A stretch of DNA of 64,000 nucleotides from Pararhizobium sp. A13 (GCF_040126305.1 NZ_CP149510.1:3669001-3733000), one strand, 5' to 3'. Positions 43,779-53,954 are shown, counted from the stretch's first letter. Notes: generated by a model from the letters alone, not told the origin. Translations and numbers: made by a program.

Positions 43779-45752
43779 TCAGAACTCTTCCCAGTTTTCG
43801 GCGGAACCCGATGCCTTCGGCACGGACGACGCGGGGCTGCTAAAGGCGCCCGCCAGCTTGCCCATCAGGGCCTTGGCAGGAGACGGCGCGGGACGCGTGG
43901 TGGCCGATGTGGCGACGCGGACCGGTTGACGGATTTGCGGGGCGGACGCGCCGCCGAGCTGGAACTGGCCGATCATTGCAGTCAAGCCTTCGGCATCCTG
44001 TGCCAGCGTATGGCTGGCGGCATTGGTTTCCTCGACCATGGCGGCATTCTGCTGGGTCATCTGATCCAGCTGGCCGATGGCCGTATTGATTTCCTGAAGA
44101 CCGGTCGACTGCTCGCGGGCAGCCATCACGATCGACGTCATGTGCTCGTTGATACGCACCACATCCGTGCCGATGCGCCCGAGCGCCTTGCCGGTTTCCT
44201 GCACCAGGCGAACGCCGGTTCCGACCTCGGTGCTGGAGCGCCCGACCAGAACCTTGATATCCTTGGCAGCGCCCGCTGCCCGCTGGGCAAGTTCGCGAAC
44301 CTCCTGAGCGACGACGGCAAAGCCCTTGCCGGCTTCACCAGCACGGGCAGCCTCGACGCCGGCATTCAACGCAAGCAGGTTGGTCTGGAAGGCGATCTCG
44401 TCGATCACGTTGATGATCTTGCCGATTTCGGACGATGCGTTTTCGATCCGGGCCATGGCTTCGACCGCTTCGCGAACGATACGGCCGGATTCTTCCGCAT
44501 TGGTGCGCGTCTCGCCGACCATCTGGCTGGCTTCCTCGGCGCGCTGCGTGGCGGTGCGCACGGTAACGGTGATCTGGTCGAGCGCTGCCGAGGTTTCTTC
44601 GAGGGAGGCAGCCTGCTGCTCGGTCCGCTTCGCAAGATCGTCGGCGGCGCCGCGCATCTGCTGGCTGTTGGACTGGATCGAACTGCTGTTTTCGCGGACG
44701 CTGGCAAGCACGCTCTGCAGCTTTTCCACCGTGTGATTGAAGTCCTGGCGCAGCGTTTCGAGATCAGCGCGGAACGGCTGGTCGATCGTTGCCGTCAGAT
44801 TGCCTTCGGAGAGGCGATTCAGACCCAGTCCAAGCGCCGTGACTGCCGTCTGCACCTGCCGGGCCTCTTCAGCGCGGGCTGCCTCGCTGGCCGCGCGCTC
44901 AGCTTCATTTTCGCTGCGGCTTGTCGCTGCCGACCGTTCAAGATCGCGTTTTTCAACGGCGGCCGCCCGGAACATCTCGACGGAACGGGCCATTTCGCCG
45001 ATCTCGTCGCTGCGGCTGACCGCGTCGACTGCGGTTTCGTAGTCGCCTTTCAGGATGCGCTGCATGCTGTCGCGCACGGCAAAAACGCCGCGGCGGAGGA
45101 CGTTGCCATGGAAATACAGCATACCCAGAAGCGACGCCATGGCGAAGAGCCCAACGACAATCTGGAACAGGAGGGATTCGTGCGAGCGCTCGGTTGCATC
45201 GGCGACGCGCGCAGCAAGCGCCAGGCCAGCCTCTTCATACAATTTTCCAAGCGTTACGGCCATGCGCTCGCCGGCGCCATCAATCGTATCGTCGATAGCG
45301 CCGTATGCATCCGCGGGAGCGCCCTCTTCCACCATTTTCTTCAGGTCCACCTGAATAGCCTTGGTTATCTCGGCGAGGTCGGCATCAAACGTTGCCATGA
45401 TCTCCGGCTTACCCAGAGATGCGGCCAATTCCATTGCCGCCGGCTTCCCGGCATTCAGTGCCGATATGAAATCGGCGACCGCCGTCACCCGTTCCGGCGC
45501 GACCTGACGCTCCTCGCGATCGACAATCGTATCCATCGCCACCAGGGTCAGCTCGACGCTGGCAAGCCGCATGGCCCCGGCGTTCTCGATGGCATCCTGC
45601 GCGACGATGGCTTTGTCGAGCGCCTGTTCGACATGCGAATTCTGGTACCAGCCAACAGCCAGCATCGAACCGACGCCAATGAATGCGGCGAAACCCAGGG
45701 TGCCGAGCCGCTGGCTGACGGAAAGTTTACGGTCGAGTTTTGCAGACGTCAT
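43779..45752 (-). CDS. Methyl-accepting chemotaxis protein
   Basis: A 657-residue receptor. Membrane helices lie near 14-35 and 192-212 around a helical periplasmic sensor. HAMP follows (213-266), then the signalling domain with the hairpin tip NVIDEIAFQTNLLALNAGVE and VVAQEVRELAQRAA. The C-terminus ends NWEEF, the pentapeptide that tethers the CheR methyltransferase. The ligand is unknown. Co-transcribed with cheW. Confidence 0.96.
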   Translation of the reverse strand: MTSAKLDRKLSVSQRLGTLGFAAFIGVGSMLAVGWYQNSHVEQALDKAIVAQDAIENAGAMRLASVELTLVAMDTIVDREERQVAPERVTAVADFISALNAGKPAAMELAASLGKPEIMATFDADLAEITKAIQVDLKKMVEEGAPADAYGAIDDTIDGAGERMAVTLGKLYEEAGLALAARVADATERSHESLLFQIVVGLFAMASLLGMLYFHGNVLRRGVFAVRDSMQRILKGDYETAVDAVSRSDEIGEMARSVEMFRAAAVEKRDLERSAATSRSENEAERAASEAARAEEARQVQTAVTALGLGLNRLSEGNLTATIDQPFRADLETLRQDFNHTVEKLQSVLASVRENSSSIQSNSQQMRGAADDLAKRTEQQAASLEETSAALDQITVTVRTATQRAEEASQMVGETRTNAEESGRIVREAVEAMARIENASSEIGKIINVIDEIAFQTNLLALNAGVEAARAGEAGKGFAVVAQEVRELAQRAAGAAKDIKVLVGRSSTEVGTGVRLVQETGKALGRIGTDVVRINEHMTSIVMAAREQSTGLQEINTAIGQLDQMTQQNAAMVEETNAASHTLAQDAEGLTAMIGQFQLGGASAPQIRQPVRVATSATTRPAPSPAKALMGKLAGAFSSPASSVPKASGSAENWEEF

Positions 45753-46016
45753 ACAGCGTTATCCAGTCTCGTAAGTGCGGCAGCGAGCGTCGCGCGCAGA
45801 AAGGGAGCGATGATGCGGGAACCGGACTCGGACAAACCGGCGACGTCATGTCGGGCAAGGGATTTCGCACCCCTTCACGCGCTTAGAATATGGCAAACAC
45901 AAATTAAACTTTTGCTAAAATGAGCGACGAATTCTAGCGAGCTGAACATGCGGGCCGCGTTAGAAACGCTCCGCCCACGCCTTTCAATAATGAACGCGAC
46001 CGGGTATCATGACGGC

Positions 46017-46175
46017 ATGCAAGACGATGTGAAAAAGCACCCGCAAACCTTGATGATCACGGTCCTCGCCGGCGGCGGTCTCATTCTATTCCTTGCCGCT
46101 TTTCTCGGATGGATCGTCCAGGGACCGGAGATCTTCCTGACCATGGCCGAAAACGGCCTTTCCTGGTGCTTCTGA
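46017..46175 (+). CDS. Small single-helix membrane protein
   Basis: About 52 residues starting MQDDVKKHPQTLM, with one membrane helix (ITVLAGGGLILFLAAFLGWI) and the end FLTMAENGLSWCF. I recall similar rhizobial proteins ending SWCF but cannot name the family. Starts at 45948 and 45990 are also in frame. It lies 100 nt before the sco gene, same strand. Confidence 0.6.
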   Translation: MQDDVKKHPQTLMITVLAGGGLILFLAAFLGWIVQGPEIFLTMAENGLSWCF

Positions 46176-46277
46176 TCCTGCCTGCCGCATATTGACGCTG
46201 GCCGCCCGAACGTTTGCAACCTGCGGTCCGAAGGTCTATCTGGTCATCGGGATTGGTTAAATGGACCGGACGTCATC

Positions 46278-46877
46278 ATGAAAGCACTTCGCATTGTTCT
46301 TTGGGTCGTCGTTGCGGTAGCAGCGGCCGTACTCGGCTACGGGACCTACACGCTGACCAAGTCGAAGGATCAGCTCGCGGCCGGCCCCTTCGGCGTGCCG
46401 TTCCAGCTCGTCTCCCAGACGGGCCAGCCGATCTCGGAAAAGGCCTTCACCGGCAGGCCGACGGCCCTGTTCTTCGGCTTCACGCACTGCCCGGAAGTCT
46501 GCCCGACGACGCTGTTCGAGTTGGACGGCTGGCTGGAAAAGGTCGATCCGGACGGCACCAAACTGCAGGCCTATTTCATCAGCGTCGATCCGGAACGCGA
46601 CACGCCTGAAGTCCTTGGCCAATATGTGTCGAACGTTTCCAAGCGCATCACCGGCATTTCCGGTCCGCCGGACAAGGTGATGGAGATGATCAAGGGTTTC
46701 CGGGTGTACGCCAAGAAAATCCCGCTGGACGAGAAGAAGCCGGACGGCGATTATACGATGGACCACACCGCCTCCGTTTTCCTTCTCGATTCCGAAGGCA
46801 AATTCACCGGCACGATCGCTTACGGCGAAAATCCGGACACTGCGGTCAAGAAGCTGGAAAATCTGCTGAAGACATAA
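46278..46877 (+). CDS. SCO1/SenC family copper chaperone
   Basis: Helps build the copper centre of cytochrome oxidase. 199 residues: an N-terminal anchor (LWVVVAVAAAVLGYGTYTL), then a thioredoxin-like fold with the copper-binding Cys71 and Cys75 (FGFTHCPEVCPTT) and a His (YTMDHTAS near 160). SVDPERDTPEVL is the family motif. The FAD monooxygenase gene follows after 19 nt. Confidence 0.95.
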   Translation: MKALRIVLWVVVAVAAAVLGYGTYTLTKSKDQLAAGPFGVPFQLVSQTGQPISEKAFTGRPTALFFGFTHCPEVCPTTLFELDGWLEKVDPDGTKLQAYFISVDPERDTPEVLGQYVSNVSKRITGISGPPDKVMEMIKGFRVYAKKIPLDEKKPDGDYTMDHTASVFLLDSEGKFTGTIAYGENPDTAVKKLENLLKT

Positions 46878-46896
46878 TGATCGCCGCGAGGAGCTG

Positions 46897-48027
46897 ATGG
46901 GGGAACGCACCGGAAGTTCAATTCTGATTGCCGGTGCGGGGCCCACCGGACTTGCTCTGGCGCTCGAACTCACCCGGCGCGGCTTCCGTCCGCGTCTGGT
47001 CTCAAGGGCCGCGGGACCGGCAGCAATCAACGAAAGCCGGGCGCTCGGGATCAACGCCAGAACCCTGACGCTTCTGGAAGCCTGCGGCGCCACCGCCCTG
47101 ATCCTGGCTGAGGCCCGGCGCCTGACCAAATTCAAGATATCTTCCGCAGGCAAGTTGCTGCTGACGATCGACACCGAAAAATTCCGCGGCCCCTATTGCC
47201 CGATCTACGCGTTGCGGCAGGGCGAAACGGAACGGTTGCTGCTCCAGCGGCTGTCCGCTTTCGGCATAAGGCCCGAGTGGTCAACGCACGTTCAGACCGT
47301 GTCCGGCGATGTCCGGAACCCGATCGTCACGCTTCTGCACGCGGACGGACGGGCAGAGACGGTGCTGCCCGACGTGCTGATCGGTGCGGATGGAGCCCAT
47401 TCCTCTGTGCGCAAGGCCTGCGGCTTCGCTTTTCCGGGCGATGCGATCGAAAGCCAATTCTTCCTCGCCGATTACCGCTATGCCCAGCAGGTCGATACCA
47501 GCTTCGTCCAAATGAATTTTCTCAATCCGGGCGTGCTCGGACGCCTGCCGGTGTGCGAAGACACGCTGCGTTACGTATCGACGATCGAGGATTTCGAAAC
47601 TCGCATCGATCATCCGGCCACGGTGCTGGAACGGACGTGGAAATCGGACTTCACCATCAGCTTCCGCCACGTCGAAACGATGAGCCGCGGCAATGTCTTT
47701 CTTGCCGGCGACGCGGCGCACGTGCACTCGCCGGCCGGTGCGCGGGGCATGAACCTCGGTATCGAGGACGCCTGCTGGCTCGCCTGGCTGATTTCCGAAG
47801 GGCGGGAACAGGACTATTCCAACCTGAGAATGCCCGTCGTCAAAACCGTGCTCAAGGATACGCGGCGCAACACCACCTTCATCACCCTGAAGAATCCGCT
47901 CCTGACAGACCTGCGCGCCCTGTTGATGCCGCTGTTAAACCACATGCCCGGCTTCACGGCGGCGGCGCTGCGCAAGGTTTCCGGCCAGGACACGCCGCCG
48001 CCACCGTGGATACCCGACGCCAGATAG
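46897..48027 (+). CDS. FAD-dependent aromatic-type monooxygenase
   Basis: A 376-residue flavoprotein of the PHBH/UbiH group. The dinucleotide motif is IAGAGPTGLALALEL, the DG motif LIGADGAHSSVR (residues about 160-171) and the GD motif FLAGDAAHVHSPAGARGMN. It lacks the C-terminal thioredoxin-like domain of phenol hydroxylases. Start has GAGGAG upstream. The substrate is unknown. Confidence 0.88.
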   Translation: MGERTGSSILIAGAGPTGLALALELTRRGFRPRLVSRAAGPAAINESRALGINARTLTLLEACGATALILAEARRLTKFKISSAGKLLLTIDTEKFRGPYCPIYALRQGETERLLLQRLSAFGIRPEWSTHVQTVSGDVRNPIVTLLHADGRAETVLPDVLIGADGAHSSVRKACGFAFPGDAIESQFFLADYRYAQQVDTSFVQMNFLNPGVLGRLPVCEDTLRYVSTIEDFETRIDHPATVLERTWKSDFTISFRHVETMSRGNVFLAGDAAHVHSPAGARGMNLGIEDACWLAWLISEGREQDYSNLRMPVVKTVLKDTRRNTTFITLKNPLLTDLRALLMPLLNHMPGFTAAALRKVSGQDTPPPPWIPDAR

Positions 48028-48114
48028 GGGCTGCGCTTTACCTTTGATCGGCGCGCATGCTAGAGCCGCGCAAGCCGCCGCCCGGCAATCACCCGCCGAC
48101 CAAGGACAAACACA

Positions 48115-48993
48115 TTGAGCGACCTTCGCCTGTTCATCACCACGACCGAAAAGCAATCCGAAGTCATCATGGACCTGATGACCGATGCGTTCGAGGATGA
48201 CGGCTATGCCATCGCCACCATGGAGATGGACGAAAAGAAGGACATCTGGGAGGCCTCGCTCTACATTGACTTCCACGAGGAAGACGAGATGCGGGCGCGC
48301 CTGAGCGACGCCATTGCACCGCATTTCCCTGATGTGAAAATCGAGCGGGAAGTCATTCCCGATGTCGACTGGATCGCCAAGTCGCTGGAAGGCCTGTCGC
48401 CGGTGCGCGCCGGCCGCTTCCTCGTCCACGGCTCGCATGACCGCGACAAGGTTCGTGTCAACGACATCGCCATCGAGATCGATGCCGGCCAGGCTTTCGG
48501 CACCGGCCACCACGGCACGACGGCAGGCTGCCTCGAAGTCATCGAAACCGTCATGCGCGCCCGCAAGGTCCGCAACGCGCTCGATCTCGGCACCGGCAGC
48601 GGCGTCCTGGCGATCGCGGCGCGAAAGCTGAAGCCGGTGCCAGTTCTCGCAACCGACATCGATCCGATCGCAACGCGTGTTGCGGCCGAGAATGTCCGCC
48701 GCAACGGCATCGCCAGCGGCATCACTACCGTAACCGCCGCCGGCTTTCACTCGCCGGCCTTTGCCGGGCACGGTCCGTTCGACCTGATCATTGCCAACAT
48801 CCTTGCCCGCCCGCTGATCAAGATGGCGCCGCAGCTTGCCAGTCATCTGGCGCCCGGCGGCTCGGTCATTCTGTCCGGCATTCTGGCGTCGCAACGCTGG
48901 AAGGTGCTGTCCGCCTATAACGGCCAGCACCTGCGCCATGTCCGAACCATCTGGCGCAACGGCTGGGTGACGATCCATCTCGACCGTCTCTGA
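48115..48993 (+). CDS. prmA: Ribosomal protein L11 methyltransferase
   Basis: Trimethylates ribosomal protein L11. 292 residues with the SAM-binding motif LDLGTGSGVLAIAARKL, FGTGHHGTTAGCLEVIE and the acceptor motif NILARPLIKMAPQL. It starts at TTG (48115); the N-terminal substrate-recognition domain is about 120 residues. A strong hairpin terminator follows at 49024. Confidence 0.95.
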   Translation: MSDLRLFITTTEKQSEVIMDLMTDAFEDDGYAIATMEMDEKKDIWEASLYIDFHEEDEMRARLSDAIAPHFPDVKIEREVIPDVDWIAKSLEGLSPVRAGRFLVHGSHDRDKVRVNDIAIEIDAGQAFGTGHHGTTAGCLEVIETVMRARKVRNALDLGTGSGVLAIAARKLKPVPVLATDIDPIATRVAAENVRRNGIASGITTVTAAGFHSPAFAGHGPFDLIIANILARPLIKMAPQLASHLAPGGSVILSGILASQRWKVLSAYNGQHLRHVRTIWRNGWVTIHLDRL

Positions 48994-49023
48994 CGGAGAT
49001 CAATACTTCGGGACTGGAAAACG

Positions 49024-49060
49024 AAAAACCCGCCTGTCCGTCATGGACAAGCGGGTTTTC
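49024..49060 (+). terminator. Intrinsic terminator after prmA
   Basis: Arms AAAACCCGC-C-TGTCC and GGACA-A-GCGGGTTTT with loop GTCAT form a strong stem with one C-A mismatch. T-tract is TTTT. The A-rich left side makes it bidirectional. The rest of the gap to 49381 shows no supported gene. Confidence 0.8.
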
Positions 49061-49381
49061 GAAACAAAGGCGATGCCGAAGCACCGCCCGCTGACCGGCA
49101 AGCCGGCCATGTCCGCGAGCTTGAGGAGGAGGAGCGCTCAAGCGGACTCTTCATGATCCAAAATTGGCCACCCGGAGGGAGGAGGAGAAGGATGACCAAC
49201 CATTCTCGGATCATGCAGCTCTTGCCTTTCGGCATTCGCGTGAACAACAGATTTGCGTCCGTGTTCGTTGAGCGGGTTTATAGACTATTTTTGAAATGGG
49301 GCTAGGTGCATTGCAGCATGGGAGCCATGCGCGCGGCGCATAAGTATGATAATTATGGCGGCGCGGCGATGCGAGGATTGA

Positions 49382-49915
49382 ATGCTGGCGACGATCATAC
49401 CCCTCCTTTGCCTCGGGCTGATTATCTGGATCCTCGGCACGGTCCTTTCATCGATACGCGGCAGGAAAAAGGAGAGCGGGACAGTCTGGCCGCCCTACCC
49501 TGTCATTGATGCCACGGAAGAAGAGATGCAGCGCCGGCATCTCGAATGCCGGGACCGTCTCAGTCGCGCAGCCTACGGCGAGGCAGCCGCGCGGTCGCTC
49601 TGGCAAAAACTTATGACATGCGAATCGGGCTCGGGTCTGATCCACGAATTCCACCGCGATTATTGCGGACATGGCCTGATCCGCACCGGCAACGCCGTCA
49701 CGCTGCGCAAGATCTACGACGGGGGCTACAGCACCGGCGATCCGATGGCAGAGTGGCAGACAGAAGCCGATTTCGTCGCCTTCTTCTCCCGCCAGTCGGA
49801 TTTCAGTTGCAGCGGCTTCGACCCACAGGAGCCGGTATTCCTCACCGACGACCGCTGGTCGCAGAACAATCAACGCTTGACGTTGGGTGTTATCCGGAAA
49901 TTCGTCAAAGACTGA
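49382..49915 (+). CDS. Membrane-anchored hypothetical protein
   Basis: 177 residues. An N-terminal helix (LATIIPLLCLGLIIWILGTV) anchors a polar domain with several Cys (ECRDRL, TCESG, DYCGHG, FSCSGF) and Trp/Tyr/Phe-rich stretches. I do not recognise the domain. GAGG lies five bases before ATG. It stands alone between prmA and the aminopeptidase gene. Confidence 0.65.
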   Translation: MLATIIPLLCLGLIIWILGTVLSSIRGRKKESGTVWPPYPVIDATEEEMQRRHLECRDRLSRAAYGEAAARSLWQKLMTCESGSGLIHEFHRDYCGHGLIRTGNAVTLRKIYDGGYSTGDPMAEWQTEADFVAFFSRQSDFSCSGFDPQEPVFLTDDRWSQNNQRLTLGVIRKFVKD

Positions 49916-50055
49916 GCTGGCTGGGCTCCGCCCGTTACACCATCTAGAAACACGGGCTTTCGCTGCTCCGCCTGTTTCCGCTAGAGTGCCCCCACCTTTC
50001 AGGAATCGGTGCTTCGCCAACCGGTTCCCTCTTCGGACCCTCGCAGGAAAATCAG

Positions 50056-51891
50056 ATGTTCCAGTCCTTTGAAGTCACCTCCACTCCGCAATTCGGCAAG
50101 GAACGCGTCAATGCGCTGCGTTCCGCCTTCGCCAGCCTGAACATCGACGGCTTCCTCGTTCCCCGCGCCGACGAATTCCAGGGCGAATATGTCCCGAAAT
50201 CGGCCGAACGTCTTGCGTGGTTGACCGGCTTCACCGGGTCCGCCGGCATTGCCCTCATCACGCAGAGTCAGGCGATTGTCTTTGTGGATGGCCGTTACGT
50301 CACCCAGCTCAAGGAGCAGGTGGACGGCACGGTTTTCGAAGGCGGCGATCTGGTCGGCGAACCGCCGCATCTCTGGCTTGAGCAGCATGGCAAGAAAGGC
50401 TTCCGCCTTGGCATCGACCCGTGGCTGCATACCGGCGCCGAGGTGCGCAAGCTCCAGAAGGCGCTGGAAGGACTGGGCGGCACAGTTGTCTTCCTCGACC
50501 ACAATCCGCTCGACCGGCAATGGGCTGACCGGCCCTCCGCCCCCCTCGGCCGCGTCAAGATCCAGCCGCTGGATCATGCCGGCGTGCTCGCCAAGGAGAA
50601 GCTTGTGACGATGGCGCAGAACGTAGCCAAGGCAGATGCCAGTGCTGTGGTTCTGACCGACCCCTCATCGATCGCTTGGACCTTCAACATCCGTGGCAGC
50701 GACGTGCCGCACACGCCGCATCCGCTGGCCCGCGCCATTGTTCACGCCGATGGCAAGGCCGAACTGTTCCTCGACAAGCGCAAGACAGGCATCGAGGAGG
50801 AAGCCTATCTGACCCAGCTTTCAAGCCTTGAGGCGCCCTCCTCCTTCGAGGACCGGATCGCAGCACTCGCCGCGACCGGCGCAAAGATCATGATCGATCC
50901 GGACCACGCGCCGTTTGCGCTCGCCGAACGCATCCGCGTCAGCGGCGGCACGGTTGTCGAGGCGATCGATCCCGCCCGCCTGCCCCGCGCCCGCAAGAAC
51001 GCGGCCGAAATCGAAGGCTCTGCCCGCGCGCATCTGCAGGACGGCGCTGCCATGGTCGAGTTCCTCGCCTGGCTCGATGGGACGCAGCCTGGGACGGTCA
51101 CCGAGATCGGCGCTGTCGAGAAGCTCGAAGCCATCCGAATCGCCGTCGGCGAGCGTATGCAGAACCCGCTCAAGGACGTTTCCTTCGACACGATTTCCGG
51201 CGCCGGTGAACATGCGGCGATCATGCATTATCGCGTCACGACCGAGAGCGATCTGGCGATTGCCGACGGGACGATGTTCCTGATCGATTCGGGCGGCCAA
51301 TATATCAACGGCACCACGGATATCACCCGCACCGTTGCGATCGGCACCGTTCCGGACGAGCAGCGACGCTTCTTCACGCTGGTTCTCAAGGGCATGATCG
51401 CCATCAGCCTCGCCCGCTTCCCGAAAGGCTCGCGCGGCGTCGATCTCGATCCGCTGGCTCGCATCGCGCTCTGGAAAGCCGGCGCCGACTTTGCCCATGG
51501 CACCGGCCACGGTGTCGGCTCCTATCTTTCCGTCCATGAAGGTCCGCAGCGCATCTCCCGCGCTTCGACGCAGGAACTGCTGCCCGGCATGATCCTGTCG
51601 AACGAGCCCGGCTATTATCGCCCCGGTTCCTTCGGCATCCGTATCGAGAATCTCGTGCATGTGCTGGAGGCAAGTCCAATCGAGGGCGGCGACCTGCCGA
51701 TGCTCGGCTTCGAAACGCTCACCTTCTGCCCGATCGACCGCCGCCTGGTCGTCGCGGGCCTGCTGACCGAAGAAGAACTGGACTGGCTCAACGCCTATCA
51801 CGCCGAGACGCGGGAAAAACTGTCGCCGCTGATCTCGGACGAAAAGGTGCTGGAGTGGCTGAAGGCGACGACAGCGCCGCTGGCCCGGTGA
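50056..51891 (+). CDS. Xaa-Pro aminopeptidase-type protein (M24B)
   Basis: A 611-residue, three-domain aminopeptidase P-like metalloprotein that removes an N-terminal residue before proline. Two N-terminal creatinase-like domains precede the M24 domain from about 310. Metal ligands: Asp in LIDSGGQY and TTDITRT, His in GTGHGVGSYLSVHEG, Glu in LSNEPGYYRPG and GIRIENLVHV, so both metal sites appear complete. It is transcribed alone. Confidence 0.93.
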   Translation: MFQSFEVTSTPQFGKERVNALRSAFASLNIDGFLVPRADEFQGEYVPKSAERLAWLTGFTGSAGIALITQSQAIVFVDGRYVTQLKEQVDGTVFEGGDLVGEPPHLWLEQHGKKGFRLGIDPWLHTGAEVRKLQKALEGLGGTVVFLDHNPLDRQWADRPSAPLGRVKIQPLDHAGVLAKEKLVTMAQNVAKADASAVVLTDPSSIAWTFNIRGSDVPHTPHPLARAIVHADGKAELFLDKRKTGIEEEAYLTQLSSLEAPSSFEDRIAALAATGAKIMIDPDHAPFALAERIRVSGGTVVEAIDPARLPRARKNAAEIEGSARAHLQDGAAMVEFLAWLDGTQPGTVTEIGAVEKLEAIRIAVGERMQNPLKDVSFDTISGAGEHAAIMHYRVTTESDLAIADGTMFLIDSGGQYINGTTDITRTVAIGTVPDEQRRFFTLVLKGMIAISLARFPKGSRGVDLDPLARIALWKAGADFAHGTGHGVGSYLSVHEGPQRISRASTQELLPGMILSNEPGYYRPGSFGIRIENLVHVLEASPIEGGDLPMLGFETLTFCPIDRRLVVAGLLTEEELDWLNAYHAETREKLSPLISDEKVLEWLKATTAPLAR

Positions 51892-51924
51892 GAGATATGG
51901 CCCGCTCCCTCCGGAGCGGGAAAG

Positions 51925-52239
51925 TCACGACATAACCCAATGCCGGATCGTCATGACCACCAGCCAGCCGGCGAAGAGCATCCAGAGCGACGAGAAACGC
52001 AGGCCGACGGCGCAGCCGACGAGCATCGACGCTGCCACGTCCCAGCCGCCATGAACGAACGCCGGCGCAACCAGCGTCGAGAGCACGGCGGCGGGCACCG
52101 AATTCAGTGCCGCTTCCATGCGCGGCGGAATGCGCTTCATCTGCGTGATCATCACGTAGCCGCCGATGCGGGTGAGGAACGTCGCAAAGGCGGCCGCGAG
52201 GATGGTGTAGATCAGCTGCATGTGCTCTGCGCTATCCAT
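51925..52239 (-). CDS. AzlD family exporter subunit (second copy)
   Basis: 104 residues with three or four membrane helices and the AzlD motif ALNSVPAAVLSTLVAP. It begins two bases after the azlC-like gene, so the two are co-transcribed. It diverges considerably from the AzlD at 34229 (different C-terminus). Confidence 0.9.
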   Translation of the reverse strand: MDSAEHMQLIYTILAAAFATFLTRIGGYVMITQMKRIPPRMEAALNSVPAAVLSTLVAPAFVHGGWDVAASMLVGCAVGLRFSSLWMLFAGWLVVMTIRHWVMS

Positions 52240-52241
52240 GA

Positions 52242-52958
52242 TCAGACCTCGTGTTCCAATGTCACCGGCCCTTCATGCAGCTTCGGCAATGGCAGGCAGG
52301 CGGCAAGCAGGATGCCGGCGATGGCGCCGATGCTGACGTGCCAGGGCGAGCCGACGAAATGCACCGCAGCGATGGATGCCACCGAACTGGCGGCAACGAC
52401 CGGCAGCCAGTTGTCACGCTTGCGGAAGCCTAGAACCAGACCCATGAAATAGATCGGCAACAGCACGTCGAGACCGATGGCGCTGGGATCGCCGATCATC
52501 TGCCCGAAGATGGCGCCGAGCAGCGTCGTCACCTGCCAGGGCAGATAGATGATCATGGCGAAGCCGAGATACCAGGCGAAGGTCACCGGCTCGCCGCGCT
52601 CGGCCCGCTTCTCGGTTTCGGCATATTGCGGATCGACCAGCAGGAAGAAGGTGAAGAACTTCTGCAGGCCGGAAAAGTGCCGGATATGCCGGGCGATCGA
52701 CGCCGAATAGAGGATGTGACGGAAATTGACCGCGAAGACCGACAGCACGATCAACCAAGGCTGAACCTTGTGGCCGAACAACTCGATGCCGACCATCTGG
52801 CTGGCGCCGGCATAGATCGTTGCGCTCATGAAAACCGCGTCGAAGACGGAAAAGCCGTTGTCGACCGCCAAGGCACCGAACAATGCGCCGAAGGGCGATG
52901 CCGAGACCGTGACCGGGAAGCCGCCGCGAACACCCTGCCAGAAATCATCTTTTGTCAT
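52242..52958 (-). CDS. AzlC family exporter subunit (second copy)
   Basis: 238 residues; motifs VRGGFPVTVSASPFGALFG and FAVNFRHILYSASIARHI identify AzlC. About seven membrane helices. Unlike the first pair there is no Lrp gene next to it, and the NSRHLLMGAALAP motif is changed to NFRHILYSASIAR, which suggests another substrate range. A 174-nt gap separates it from panB. Confidence 0.92.
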   Translation of the reverse strand: MTKDDFWQGVRGGFPVTVSASPFGALFGALAVDNGFSVFDAVFMSATIYAGASQMVGIELFGHKVQPWLIVLSVFAVNFRHILYSASIARHIRHFSGLQKFFTFFLLVDPQYAETEKRAERGEPVTFAWYLGFAMIIYLPWQVTTLLGAIFGQMIGDPSAIGLDVLLPIYFMGLVLGFRKRDNWLPVVAASSVASIAAVHFVGSPWHVSIGAIAGILLAACLPLPKLHEGPVTLEHEV

Positions 52959-53132
52959 GAGGAAACTTTCCGGAGCAGGCCGCGGCCAAGACTAAACCGC
53001 GCCTTCCCAGGAAGCGCGAGACCCGCGCACAGATAGGCCGCGACCGGCCGAGGAACAATTCAATAAGATTGATGCAGCGATCCAAATTTCTGATCGAAGC
53101 GGACCGGAGTAGTGCCCGGCCCGCTGCACCGC

Positions 53133-53954
53133 TCAGCGCTTGACCTGAAACGTGTGCTCGATGCCGGGAAACGTCCGCGCCTTGACCTCGTTGGCGTAGG
53201 CTTCGAACGCCGCGGAAATCTGCGGGGCCAGTTCGGCGAAATGCTTGACGAAACGCGGCTTGAAATCGCTGAAGATGCCCAGCATGTCATCCGACACGAG
53301 AATCTGGCCATCGCAGGCCGGCGACGCGCCGATGCCGATGGTCGGCGCCCGGAGCGATGCGGAAATTTCGCGCGCCAAAGGCTCGATCGTGCCCTCGACG
53401 ACGATGGCAAAGGCGCCGGCGTCGTCGATGGCCTTGGCGTCGCGCCGGATCTTTGCCGCTTCCTTGTCGTTGCGGCCAACCGACCGGTAGCCGCCCATGG
53501 TATTGACGAGCTGCGGCATCAGGCCGACATGACCGAGCACGGGAATGCCGCGCTGGGTGAGGAAATCGACAGTCTCGGCCATCTCCGCACCGCCCTCGAG
53601 CTTCACCGCGCTGCAACCGGTCTCCTTCAGCACGCGAGCGGCGGTGGCGAACGCCTGCTCCTTCGATTCCTGATAGGAGCCAAACGGCAGATCGACGACG
53701 ACGCAGGCTTTTTCCGAGCCGCGCATGACGGCCTGGCCGTGCGCGATCATCATGTCGAGCGTGACAGCGACGGTCGAATCGAGGCCGTAGAGCACCATGC
53801 CGAGGGAATCGCCGACCAGCATGAAATCGACATGCGGATCAAGCAGACGGGCGATCGGCGTGGTATAGGCCGTCAGGCTGACGATCGGCCGCTCGCCCTT
53901 CAGCGCCTCGATGTTGCCGGGGCTCAGGCGACGCTTCAATGCCTGTACACTCAT
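53133..53954 (-). CDS. panB: Ketopantoate hydroxymethyltransferase
   Basis: The first committed step of pantothenate synthesis, adding a hydroxymethyl group to 2-oxoisovalerate. 273 residues with magnesium-binding motifs [14 protein letters not shown] and the catalytic CGI-like segment [13 protein letters not shown] and [14 protein letters not shown]. It follows panC by two bases. Its substrate comes from the ilv pathway. Confidence 0.97.
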   Translation of the reverse strand: MSVQALKRRLSPGNIEALKGERPIVSLTAYTTPIARLLDPHVDFMLVGDSLGMVLYGLDSTVAVTLDMMIAHGQAVMRGSEKACVVVDLPFGSYQESKEQAFATAARVLKETGCSAVKLEGGAEMAETVDFLTQRGIPVLGHVGLMPQLVNTMGGYRSVGRNDKEAAKIRRDAKAIDDAGAFAIVVEGTIEPLAREISASLRAPTIGIGASPACDGQILVSDDMLGIFSDFKPRFVKHFAELAPQISAAFEAYANEVKARTFPGIEHTFQVKR

